A stretch of DNA of 64,000 nucleotides. Origin: Paraburkholderia sacchari (GTDB taxonomy: Bacteria; Pseudomonadota; Gammaproteobacteria; Burkholderiales; Burkholderiaceae). How positions within the stretch are numbered: the stretch's first letter is position 1; each line of letters opens with the position of its first letter. The stretch covers positions 30,280 through 94,279 of the forward strand of contig NZ_JTDB02000017.1 of the NCBI RefSeq assembly GCF_000785435.2, written 5' to 3'. Below, one piece after another: positions 57,168 through 64,000 of this stretch. The position numbers and the translations under genes were made by a program. The notes under the pieces are model-generated. The model did not search any database, was not told the DNA's origin, and saw nothing but the letters and a program-made list of their open reading frames with translations.

Positions 57168-59279
57168 ATGAAACGCTTTCCCTCCGCTTCCGAATTTCGC
57201 CCGCGTGTCTGGGCCATGGGCATCAGCCGCCTGCGCGACCTGTTTCGCGACATCGCCAACGAATACGAGGGGCTGGCCGATCTTCGCGTGGTCCCGCGCG
57301 GCTTCGAGGAAGCCGCGGCCGAAATCGCGGCGGCCCCGCCCCATCAGCGGCCCGACGTGGTGGTGGCGGCGGGCTCGAACGGCACCTGGCTGAAGGCGCG
57401 CATCGACTTGCCCGTGGTGCTCGTGCAGCCCACCGGCTTCGACGTGATGCAGGCGCTCGCGCGCGCGCGCCGCGAGGCCGACCTCGTAGCGCTCGTCACC
57501 TATGGCGAGACGCCAGCCGAAGTGCGGCGCTTCGCGAGCGCGTACGGCCTCGATGTCGTGTTCGCGTCCTATCGCACCGTGCAGGACGCCGAGGCCTGTG
57601 TGCTGGACCTGCGCGACCGGGGCGTGGGCGCGGTGGTGGGGCCGGGTCATGTGAACGACCTTGCGGCGCGGCTCGGGCTTGTGCCGTTTTTCGTCTATTC
57701 GCGCTCTTCGGTGCAGCTCGCCTTCGACAATGCGCTCGAAGTCGTGCAGGCCACGTGGCGCGAAACGCAGCGGCGCCAGCGCCTCGACAGTGTGCTCCAG
57801 CATCTGCGCGACGGCGTGGTGGCGCTCGACGCGAACGGCCGCGTGGAGGCGATCAACCAGCGCCTTGCCGCCGTGCTCGGTGTCGACCCGGCCGCGGCGG
57901 CGGGCCGCTCGCTCGAAGACCTCGCGCCCGACATCGCCTTCACGCTGCCCGACGCCGACGGCGAATCGCTCGAAACCGTGCGCGGCGTGAGCTACGTCGT
58001 GCATCGCGGGCCGCTCGTCGACAACGGCGTGGCCTCGGGCGCCGTGCTCACGTTCCAGGAATCGCGCGCGGTGGAGCGGCTCGACCGCACCTTGCGCTCG
58101 CGCCAGCGCACCCAGCAATTCGTGGCGCGCTACCGGCTCGGCGACCTGAGCGGCACAACGCCGGGCATCGCGCGCGTGCGAGAGCTCGCGCAGCGCTACG
58201 CGCGCTCGGACGCCACCGTGCTGATCCGCGGCGAAAGCGGCACCGGCAAGGAGATGGTGGCGCAGGGCATCCACCGCGAAAGCCCGCGGCGCGATTTCCC
58301 GTTCGTGGCGATTAACTGCGGCGCGTTTCCCGAGGCGCTGCTGGAGAGCGAGCTGTTCGGCTACGAAGAGGGCGCGTTCACGGGCGCGCGGCGCGGCGGC
58401 AAGGTCGGGCTGATCGAGGCGGCGCATCGCGGCACGCTCTTTCTCGACGAAATCGGCGAGATGCCTTTGCCGCTGCAAAGCCGCCTGCTGCGCGTGCTGC
58501 AGGAGCGCGAGGTGGTGCGCCTTGGCGCAACCGAGCCCACGCGCGTGGACGTGCGCGTGGTGGCGGCCACGCACCGCGCGCTCACGGAACAAATCGACTC
58601 GGGCGAATTCCGCGCGGACCTGTTCTATCGGTTGAACATTCTGAATCTGGCGATTCCGCCGCTGCGCGAGCGTGGCGCGGACATCGTGCCGCTCGCCGCC
58701 GAGTTGCTGCAACAGTCGGCGCGCCGCGAGCCGCGCGTGGCGCTGCGCATCCGCAACCAGGACGACGCGGCGCGCGCGCTCGCGCCGGTCGGCGACGCGC
58801 TCGCGCGTCATTCATGGCCCGGTAACGTGCGCGAATTGCAGAACGTGGTGGAGCGGATGGTGGTGGAGCTCGCGGATTCAGACGTGGACGTGCTCACACC
58901 CGAGGTGCTGCGCTCGATTGCGCCCGAGGTGTTCGAGCTGCGCGGCGGCGCGGCGCGAGGGACGGCCATGCGGGCCGGCGGGGCGTTACACGATGCACAG
59001 GCCACGCAGGACGCGATGGCCGCTCCGGCAGACATGGAACCCGGCCTGGCCGGTCAGCCGCTCACCTTGCGCGAGCGCAGCCTGCACGTGGAAGCCGACG
59101 AGATCCGCGCGGCGCTCGAAGCGCATGACGGCGACCGTGACCGCGTGTGCGCGCAGCTTGGCATCAGCAAGACGACGCTCTGGCGACGCCTGAACGCCGC
59201 GAAAGCCAAGCCCGGCGCGAACCACGCGGGCGGAGGACATGGGGAAGGCGCGCGGCGCAAACCGGCGCGCGAGTCCTGA
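57168..59279 (+). CDS. prpR: Propionate catabolism activator PrpR (sigma-54 dependent)
   Basis: A 703-residue enhancer-binding activator. Residues 1-190 form the PrpR sensor domain (PRVWAMGISRLRDLFRDIAN, VVVAAGSNGTWLKARIDLPV, LVQPTGFDVMQALARARREA), which in relatives responds to 2-methylcitrate. A PAS-like region is at 225-325. The AAA+ domain runs from 330 to 580 with Walker A GESGTGKE at 355-362 and the sigma-54 contact GAFTGA at 402-407. The C-terminal Fis-type helix-turn-helix is around RDRVCAQLGISKTTLWRRLN. Start ATG 57168 is preferred over ATG 57135, which adds 11 residues before the conserved block. Confidence 0.94.
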   Translation: MKRFPSASEFRPRVWAMGISRLRDLFRDIANEYEGLADLRVVPRGFEEAAAEIAAAPPHQRPDVVVAAGSNGTWLKARIDLPVVLVQPTGFDVMQALARARREADLVALVTYGETPAEVRRFASAYGLDVVFASYRTVQDAEACVLDLRDRGVGAVVGPGHVNDLAARLGLVPFFVYSRSSVQLAFDNALEVVQATWRETQRRQRLDSVLQHLRDGVVALDANGRVEAINQRLAAVLGVDPAAAAGRSLEDLAPDIAFTLPDADGESLETVRGVSYVVHRGPLVDNGVASGAVLTFQESRAVERLDRTLRSRQRTQQFVARYRLGDLSGTTPGIARVRELAQRYARSDATVLIRGESGTGKEMVAQGIHRESPRRDFPFVAINCGAFPEALLESELFGYEEGAFTGARRGGKVGLIEAAHRGTLFLDEIGEMPLPLQSRLLRVLQEREVVRLGATEPTRVDVRVVAATHRALTEQIDSGEFRADLFYRLNILNLAIPPLRERGADIVPLAAELLQQSARREPRVALRIRNQDDAARALAPVGDALARHSWPGNVRELQNVVERMVVELADSDVDVLTPEVLRSIAPEVFELRGGAARGTAMRAGGALHDAQATQDAMAAPADMEPGLAGQPLTLRERSLHVEADEIRAALEAHDGDRDRVCAQLGISKTTLWRRLNAAKAKPGANHAGGGHGEGARRKPARES

Positions 59280-59320
59280 CGTGCAAGTGCGTACACGGGC
59301 GAGCGGCCCCCGTAGCACGC

Positions 59321-59713
59321 TCAGTTCTTGATGCCGTTGAGCAGCTTCGCAACCCCGCCGTGCAGGTGCAGCACCTCGGGGCTCTTTTGCAGGAGCGCCT
59401 GATAGCGCTCGAAAAACTCCACTGATTCTTCGCCCGCGAAGAGCCCGGCCACGCCTTCGGCGGCGCCCACGCGGTCTTCCGACTTGGCGTCCTTGGCGTC
59501 GAGCGTTTCGTCGACGTTTGCAATCACGGTCGAGAGCGGCATCAGCCAGCGGAACTCCGGCCCGTTGATCAGCACTTGCAGGAAGGCAGCCGGCGGCGTT
59601 GGCCCGAACTCGCGTTCGTACTCGGCGCGCTCGTGGTCGAGGATCGCCTTGTGCAGCGTGAGGAGCGGCTTGCGGATCTCGGAGAGGAACTGGATTGCGC
59701 GGGCTTCGTCCAT
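59321..59713 (-). CDS. Conserved hypothetical protein
   Basis: A 130-residue soluble, mostly helical protein starting MDEARAIQFLSEIRKPLLTL HKAILDHERAEYE. Conserved-looking features are the HKAILDHERAEYEREFG helix and GPEFRWLMPLSTVIANVDET, followed by a C-terminal helix pair. His/Glu spacing (HKAILDHE) could suggest a metal or hemerythrin-like bundle, but the pattern is too short to claim. I do not recognise the family. It converges on prpR, 41 bp between stops, and has no same-strand partner. Confidence 0.75.
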   Translation of the reverse strand: MDEARAIQFLSEIRKPLLTLHKAILDHERAEYEREFGPTPPAAFLQVLINGPEFRWLMPLSTVIANVDETLDAKDAKSEDRVGAAEGVAGLFAGEESVEFFERYQALLQKSPEVLHLHGGVAKLLNGIKN

Positions 59714-59946
59714 CGTGGCGGCTCCTGGATTGGGTTCGACATCGCGCGGCGCGCAAGGCGCGCGCCCGTGGCGTCGATGGTAGCGCAACAGGGCAGCGCG
59801 CGTGGCACTGATGCGGGGTGATCGAAGCCAGGCGGGCGGGCGCGCTTGCGGACTCGGCGCTACACTCGGCCGGTTCCCGCAAGGCCGCGACCGCGCCCTG
59901 GATCGATCGGCGCCAATCGGCCAATCCCGCATCGGAGGAGCGCTCC

Positions 59947-60645
59947 ATGTCGACCGTAGCCAGCAAGCCCGTCCGCAACGCCTGCACGCCTTCCGGCGAC
60001 GCGCCCATGGCGCTGCCCATCGTGCCGCTGCGCCGGGAGGACCTGCCCATCGACACGATCGAGCTTGCGCGCTTCATGGTCGGCAAGTATCTCGTTCGCG
60101 ACTCCGACGAAGGGCGCATCGCGGGCCGTCTCGTCGAAGTGGAAGCCTACCCGCCCGGCGACTCGACGAACCATGCATTCATCGGGCGGCGCACCTGGAA
60201 TGCGTCGATGTTCCTCGCGCGCGGCCATGCATATGTGCGGCTCACTTACGGGAGCGCCTACATGCTCAACATGTCGAGCGAAGTCGAGGAAGTGGGCGCG
60301 GGCGTGCTGTTTCGCGCCGTGGAGCCGCTCGAAGGACTGGCGACGATGGCGCCCCGACGCAGCGGCGCGCCGCTGCGCGATCTCGCGCGCGGGCCGGGGC
60401 GGCTCACGCAGGCATACGGCATCGGCCAGTCATTCGACGGCTTCGATCTTTGCAGCGGGCAAGGGCTGTGGATCGGGCGGCTGGACGGAGCGGCGCAAAA
60501 CGGAGCGGAGCACGAGCCGGACAGAGTCACGGGCGTGACGACGCGCATCGGCCTGTCGCGCGAAACGCATCGGTTACTGCGCTTTTACGAGGTGGGCAGC
60601 CCGTTTGTCAGCGGTCCGCGCAAGCTGCTGGTGGAGGGCCTTTGA
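59947..60645 (+). CDS. 3-Methyladenine DNA glycosylase (AAG/MPG family)
   Basis: A 232-residue base-excision repair enzyme of the mammalian-type alkyladenine glycosylase family. The core is LARFMVGKYLVRDSDEGRIA GRLVEVEAYPPGDSTNHAFI (the catalytic Glu in VEVEAY and the H of NHA), then FLARGHAYVRLTYGSAYMLN and LARGPGRLTQAYGIGQSFDG (the GPGRLTQAxGI motif). Start ATG 59947 is preceded by GGAGGAG with seven-base spacing. It stands alone. In relatives it removes alkylated and deaminated purines from DNA. Confidence 0.93.
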   Translation: MSTVASKPVRNACTPSGDAPMALPIVPLRREDLPIDTIELARFMVGKYLVRDSDEGRIAGRLVEVEAYPPGDSTNHAFIGRRTWNASMFLARGHAYVRLTYGSAYMLNMSSEVEEVGAGVLFRAVEPLEGLATMAPRRSGAPLRDLARGPGRLTQAYGIGQSFDGFDLCSGQGLWIGRLDGAAQNGAEHEPDRVTGVTTRIGLSRETHRLLRFYEVGSPFVSGPRKLLVEGL

Positions 60646-60816
60646 GGTCGATGTGCGAGGCCCATTCGTGTGCATATTGCATTGTTGCCCTGTAGGGAAT
60701 TGTATTTTGGAGAAATAGGTATTTGCCCTTATCTCCCATCTCAATAAACTTGAAATCGTTGGCTCGCGGCAAGGCGCTGCCGGCCGGCGCAGAACAAGCT
60801 ATGGAGGTAAGTGATC

Positions 60817-61173
60817 GTGAAGACCCGTACTCTGATTCAAGCCGCGGTTGTTGCGGCCCTTGTTGCGGCTCCGGCGCTGTCGTTCGCGCAGGATTCGAGC
60901 AGCGCACCCAAGTCCCGCGCCGAAGTGCGCCAGGAGCTGATCCAGATCGAGCAGGCCGGCTATAACCCGGCGACGGCTAACGACTCGATGTATCCGCAGG
61001 ACATCCAGGCCGCCGAAGCGCGCGTTTCCCAACAGCAAGGCATGGCGCAGGCGCAATTGCCGGTAGCGGACACCACCGGCTACGGCGGCGCGCCCATGGG
61101 CACGATGCAGTCGGGCCAACCCGCGCCACGCGTGGCGCCGTCGCCGGCCCAGTCGACTTATTTCGGTAACTGA
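60817..61173 (+). CDS. DUF4148 exported small protein
   Basis: A 118-residue exported protein starting at GTG 60817 behind GGAGGT (60803-60808, eight-base spacing). The signal peptide is KTRTLIQAAVVAALVAAPAL SFA, cut after SFAQ. The mature part has RAEVRQELIQIEQAGYNPAT and YPQDIQAAEARVSQQQ, the DUF4148 signature found in many Burkholderiaceae proteins of unknown function. The C-terminus is Gly/Pro/Gln-rich. Strong terminators follow, so it is a single-gene unit. Confidence 0.88.
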   Translation: MKTRTLIQAAVVAALVAAPALSFAQDSSSAPKSRAEVRQELIQIEQAGYNPATANDSMYPQDIQAAEARVSQQQGMAQAQLPVADTTGYGGAPMGTMQSGQPAPRVAPSPAQSTYFGN

Positions 61174-61203
61174 TTGATTCAGGCGCTCAGACGCCGCGCG
61201 CAG

Positions 61204-61236
61204 GCCTGCCAGACGGGCGACGCCCGCTTGGCAGGC
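61204..61236. terminator. GC-rich hairpin downstream of the DUF4148 gene
   Basis: GCCTGCCA at 61204-61211 pairs exactly with TGGCAGGC at 61229-61236, with an inner CGGGCG/CGCCCG pair. A second short hairpin (GCTTGCCGG..TTCGCAAGC) follows at 61239-61256. No T run, but position suggests termination or 3'-end protection. Confidence 0.55.
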
Positions 61237-61305
61237 TAGCTTGCCGGTTCGCAAGCCAGCACACGATTTTTCATGCGTGAAACCTCCGCTGCCGCAAGGT
61301 GGCTT

Positions 61306-61336
61306 CGCCCAACCCGCTCGGGATTGGGCGTTTTTT
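61306..61336 (+). terminator. Intrinsic terminator
   Basis: CGCCCAACCCG and CGGGATTGGGCG form a near-perfect stem immediately followed by six T (61331-61336). It reads rightward, ending transcription from the DUF4148 gene, and lies 41 bp beyond the stop of the leftward CBS gene. Confidence 0.9.
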
Positions 61337-61376
61337 GCTGGCTGCCGCGTGCGGGCATTTCGACGAGGGCGGGCCG

Positions 61377-61820
61377 TCAGGTGCCCGCGCCGCCCGTGAT
61401 GTAGTGCTCCAGCTGCGAGATCGTGAACTGCTGCTCGGCGATGATGTCCTTCACGAGGTCGCCGATCGACACCATGCCCACGAGCTTGCCGTCGGCCATG
61501 ACGGGAAGGTGGCGCATGCGCCGCTCGGTCATGAGCGCCATGCAGTCGTAGGTAGTCTGGTCGAGCTGCACGAAGCGCACGTGCGGGCTCATGATGTCGC
61601 GCACAGGGGTCGTTTTGGACGAGCGGTCCATCAGCACGATCTTTCGCGCATAGTCACGCTCGGTCACGATGCCGACGATCGCCTCGCCGTCGGTGACCAC
61701 CAGCGCGCCGATCTGCTTTTCGGCCATCAGGCGGATTGCGTTGAACACGGAATCGCTGGCGGCAATCGTATGGACCACCTGTTCCGGCTTGGATTTGAGT
61801 ACTTGGGCAACGCTCGTCAT
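61377..61820 (-). CDS. CBS-domain protein
   Basis: A 147-residue cytoplasmic protein made of two CBS motifs: VVHTIAASDSVFNAIRLMAE KQIGALVVTDGEAIVGIVTE RDYARKI and MSPHVRFVQLDQTTYDCMAL MTERRMRHLPVMADGKLVGM VSIGDLVKDI. CBS pairs bind adenosine nucleotides and regulate partners. No catalytic domain. Start ATG 61820, with AGGAG seven bases upstream on its own strand. It is the usual stand-alone CBS gene and is divergent from ribA (288 bp). Confidence 0.9.
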   Translation of the reverse strand: MTSVAQVLKSKPEQVVHTIAASDSVFNAIRLMAEKQIGALVVTDGEAIVGIVTERDYARKIVLMDRSSKTTPVRDIMSPHVRFVQLDQTTYDCMALMTERRMRHLPVMADGKLVGMVSIGDLVKDIIAEQQFTISQLEHYITGGAGT

Positions 61821-62108
61821 AGGGCGACTCCTGTTCGTCCTTCGGTGGTTCGGACATTGCGTGTGTGGCACGAGCGGGGTATGCGCTGCCCGTGACCGTT
61901 CAGTGAGCCATGATGCAGTAAGCCATGAAAGCCGTACCAGTATAGGCCGATGGGCGGGCGCGCGGCACCAGGATATGCGCCCGACTATGGGGCGGATGAC
62001 ACACGGCGCGGGGGCGGGCGGGGCGGATTAGGACAAATGGCGGTACACTCCGGTTCCAAACTTCAATCCGGCCCTGGGCCGGTTTATGCCAGCCATTTGT
62101 ACCAGATC

Positions 62109-62756
62109 ATGTCTACGCCCCACGAGCCGTCCTGCGCGGATGGCGATAACGCCAACGAATGCGTCGTGCTTGACGCGGTCGCCACACTGCCTACCCGTTA
62201 CGGCACGTTCGAGTCTTATGTTTATCGGGTCAAGGACGGCGGCGCCGAGCACGTCGCGCTAGTCATGGGCGACGTGGGCAGCGGCGAGCCCGTGCTCGCG
62301 CGCCTGCACTCCGAATGCCTGACCGGCGACGTGTTCGGCTCATACCGCTGCGACTGCGGCGAGCAGCTCGACCTCGCGCTGCGCTACATCGCGGCCGAGG
62401 GGCGCGGCGTGCTGCTGTATCTGCGCGGCCACGAAGGCCGGGGCATTGGCCTGTCGAACAAGATTCGCGCTTACCAGCTGCAGCAGCAGGGCCGCGACAC
62501 CGTCGAGGCGAATCTGGACCTCGGCTTGCCCGACGACGCGCGCGAATACGATTCGGCGGCGGCGATCCTGCGCCTTTTGAAGGTGACGTCGGTGCGGCTG
62601 ATGAGCAACAACCCCAAGAAGTTCGACACGCTATCGAAGCACGGCATCCCCGTGATCGAGCGCGTCGCGCTGGCGATCCCGATGCGCGAGGAAAACGAAC
62701 GGTATATCCGCACCAAGCAGGTTAAGTTTGGGCATTACTTCGAAGAGAACGAATAG
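62109..62756 (+). CDS. ribA: GTP cyclohydrolase II
   Basis: A 215-residue first-step enzyme of riboflavin synthesis, converting GTP to 2,5-diamino-6-ribosylamino-pyrimidinone 5'-phosphate. The zinc ligands are in HSECLTGDVFGSYRCDCGEQ (three Cys), GTP-binding is at YLRGHEGRGIGLSNKIRAYQ, and DAREYDSAAAILRLLKVTSV and LMSNNPKKFDTLSKHGIPVI are family blocks. It is the RibA form without a fused RibB. Start ATG 62109. The next gene to the right is an integrase in a mobile region. Confidence 0.95.
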   Translation: MSTPHEPSCADGDNANECVVLDAVATLPTRYGTFESYVYRVKDGGAEHVALVMGDVGSGEPVLARLHSECLTGDVFGSYRCDCGEQLDLALRYIAAEGRGVLLYLRGHEGRGIGLSNKIRAYQLQQQGRDTVEANLDLGLPDDAREYDSAAAILRLLKVTSVRLMSNNPKKFDTLSKHGIPVIERVALAIPMREENERYIRTKQVKFGHYFEENE

Positions 62757-62896
62757 GGGAAAATTCAGCAGCGTCCGGAGAGGTCCGGGGTGATTCGATA
62801 AGTGCTGTAACAGCCTGAATTAAAAGAAAAATTTTCGAATTCGTTACCCTTGGATTGCTGCATCGACGCTCGTCTCCGTACGCCTAAACTTGCCAT

Positions 62897-62940
62897 GTTG
62901 GCGTAGGTTTTTTGGCGTTGAACAAAAAACCTACGCCAAC
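62897..62940. repeat. Perfect 18-bp inverted repeat in front of the integrase
   Basis: GTTGGCGTAGGTTTTTTG (62897-62914) and its exact complement (62923-62940) enclose an 8-base loop GCGTTGAA. A third partial copy, AAAACCTACGCC, occurs at 62956-62967, ten bases before the integrase start. This looks like an integrase operator or an attachment-site core, or both. Confidence 0.85.
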
Positions 62941-62976
62941 TATCCTTCTCTCAAGAAAACCTACGCCGAGAGAAGA

Positions 62977-63807
62977 ATGCACTTCGATGCGCGTGTCGCG
63001 GCCAAGCTGCCGAGCGGCGAACACATGACCTTTGAGCAATTCCCGGGATTGCGCCTCCAGGCTTCGGCAAGCCGCAAGTCATGGACGTATCGCTACAAGT
63101 CACCAATCGACGGTCGCATGCGACAGGTCAAGCTCGGAGAATGGCCGGCTATGGCATTTCCTGCAGCGATCGCTGCCTGGGAAACGAACCGCGTCGAGCG
63201 CGATTCGGGAGCAGAATTATCCGCAGTGCGTCGAAAGCGGGAAAAAGCTGGCACTCGTTCATCGCCAACGGACTACACCGTCAAACAGCTGTGCCGCGAC
63301 TATCTCGTCGGGCACGTAGAAGTAAATCGCAAGGCCAAGGGGGCAGTCGAAGTCGCACGTATATTCAAGGCGATGCTGGGGCCGATTGCAGATTTGCCCG
63401 CCGCCACTATCACACGCGCCCAGGCATTCGATTTCCTCGACTCATATCGGTCGACGCCAGTGCTCGCGGGACGCCTGCGTATGGAGCTAGGTTGTGCATG
63501 GCATTACGCGCTCGATGCTGGCCGTCTTCCGGAAAACACTGCGAATTGGTGGAGAGATGTATTAAGAGGGCGCTTGAAGAGCAAGGGGCGCAAGATTGAG
63601 GGGAAATATACGGGAACGCAGAAGCGGGTGCTCTCCGCAAACGAGCTTGGCATATTGATCCGTTGGTTGCCGAACTTCAGTTTGACCGTTGCCGACGCGT
63701 TGACGCTTTACCTTTGGACCGGTACGAGGGGCAGTGAAATCGTGGCCATGGAGAGCACGGAGATCACGGAGGAAGCAGACGGCTTTTGGTGGACTGTCCC
63801 GAAGGAC
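62977..63807 (+). pseudogene. Tyrosine recombinase (integrase) cut by an IS256-type element
   Basis: About 277 codons of an integrase. The Arm-type N-terminus is SGEHMTFEQFPGLRLQASAS RKSWTYRYKS, then a core-binding helical region, then the catalytic start ALTLYLWTGTRGSEIVAMES (Arg I) and GFWWTVPKD (Lys region). The remaining catalytic residues (HxxR and the Tyr nucleophile) are missing, because from about 63808 the sequence is that of an insertion element; the apparent frame continues to 63921 only by chance. I start at ATG 62977. It would have integrated a genomic island next to ribA, and is now inactive unless it is reconstituted. Confidence 0.85.
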
Positions 63808-64000
63808 CTGTCCGGCATTTTGTGGGTGAGGCATATCATGAGAGGTAAAAATCATGGATATGCCGATGAAGAAGAAACGTACGGTGGCGTCTCAGGCAGC
63901 GGCCCGAGGGCCGCTGCCTGAACTGCCCAAGGCGCTGCTGGACGAACTGGTCAAGGGACCGATGACGCCGGCCCAGGTGCAGGATCTGATGCTGGCGTTC
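63808..64000 (+). mobile_element. Left end of an IS256-family insertion sequence (continues beyond window)
   Basis: At about 63808 the integrase sequence changes to CTGTCCGGCATTTTGTGGGT, and the transposase begins 46 bp later. The exact terminal repeat and target duplication cannot be fixed without the other end. Confidence 0.75.
63854..64000 (+). CDS. IS256-family transposase (N-terminal part only)
   Basis: ATG 63854 with AGAGG eight bases upstream opens a frame still running at the window end (49 codons). It reads MDMPMKKKRTVASQAAARGP LPELPKALLDELVKGPMTPA QVQDLMLAF, matching the N-terminus of IS256-family DDE transposases (the KALLDELVKGPMTPAxVQDLM block before the ALIERALxAEM segment, here outside). 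It catalyses cut- or copy-and-paste movement of the element. It interrupts the integrase gene. Confidence 0.9.
   Translation, partial: MDMPMKKKRTVASQAAARGPLPELPKALLDELVKGPMTPAQVQDLMLAF

Noticed and set aside
56154..58811. Long minus-strand frame spanning prpB and prpR
   Set aside because: It crosses the prpR promoter and two real genes in another frame; low-complexity sequence only.
61839..62108. Small open frames between the CBS gene and ribA
   Set aside because: No coding character or ribosome-binding site; normal promoter region.
1..64000. tRNA, rRNA or replication origin
   Set aside because: No cloverleaf-compatible TTC-arm sequence (GGTTCGAATC-like), ribosomal sequence or DnaA-box cluster was noticed in the intergenic regions.

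Overview
The window is high-GC chromosomal DNA of a Burkholderia-type betaproteobacterium (Burkholderia, Paraburkholderia or Caballeronia). Pointers are the acnD/prpF form of the 2-methylcitrate cluster with a divergent prpR, a DUF4148 protein and a DUF3331-like protein, MASE2-GGDEF-EAL and NlpD-like genes of the usual betaproteobacterial form, and the general gene mix. Nothing here is a complete phage or plasmid, and I found no rRNA, tRNA or CRISPR array.

Layout. 1-4067 is visibly less GC-rich than the rest: a large Ser/Gln-rich protein without recognised family that runs off the left edge, followed by a first copy of an alpha-ketoglutarate permease (kgtP). 4119-6290 is a small minus-strand operon (urea transporter, class II aldolase, tautomerase) with a 12-bp tandem repeat ahead of it. 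6654-16581 holds membrane proteins (K+ channel, MscS, DMT and DHA2 exporters, second kgtP) with their divergent MocR and TetR regulators. 16648-23108 is a mix of DNA-repair and stress genes: photolyase with an apparent CTG start, a lone receiver, a His-rich Zur-type Fur protein, GST, a NERD-helicase and a phosphoribosyltransferase-HAD fusion. 23297-26754 is a signalling module (periplasmic molybdopterin-fold protein, hybrid kinase, BetR-receiver protein). 26979-31472 contains a LysR, a YahK-like alcohol dehydrogenase with a divergent AraC regulator, and a 2-hydroxyacid dehydrogenase. Two c-di-GMP genes (globin-GAF-EAL at 31759, MASE2-GGDEF-EAL at 39363) flank a LysR-controlled acyl-CoA cluster (MHS transporter, class III CoA-transferase, AidB-like acyl-CoA dehydrogenase). 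41381-49664 carries B12-dependent ribonucleotide reductase, an AI-2E-type permease, an esterase, an OpgC-like acyltransferase and a degenerate LytM lipoprotein.

The best-defined pathway is the propionate (2-methylcitrate) operon, 50471-57123: a sigma-54 promoter and palindromic upstream sites drive prpB-prpC-acnD-prpF on the minus strand, opposite prpR. A 424-bp cassette, bounded by near-identical inverted GA-rich palindromes and encoding a DUF559 (Vsr-like) nuclease, sits between acnD and prpF and its stop codon overlaps the prpF start codon. This is my leading candidate for an under-described system. A VapBC toxin-antitoxin pair lies immediately downstream of the operon terminator.

The right end (62757-64000) is the boundary of a mobile region next to ribA: an integrase gene preceded by a perfect 18-bp inverted repeat, interrupted by the left end of an IS256-family element that continues past the window.
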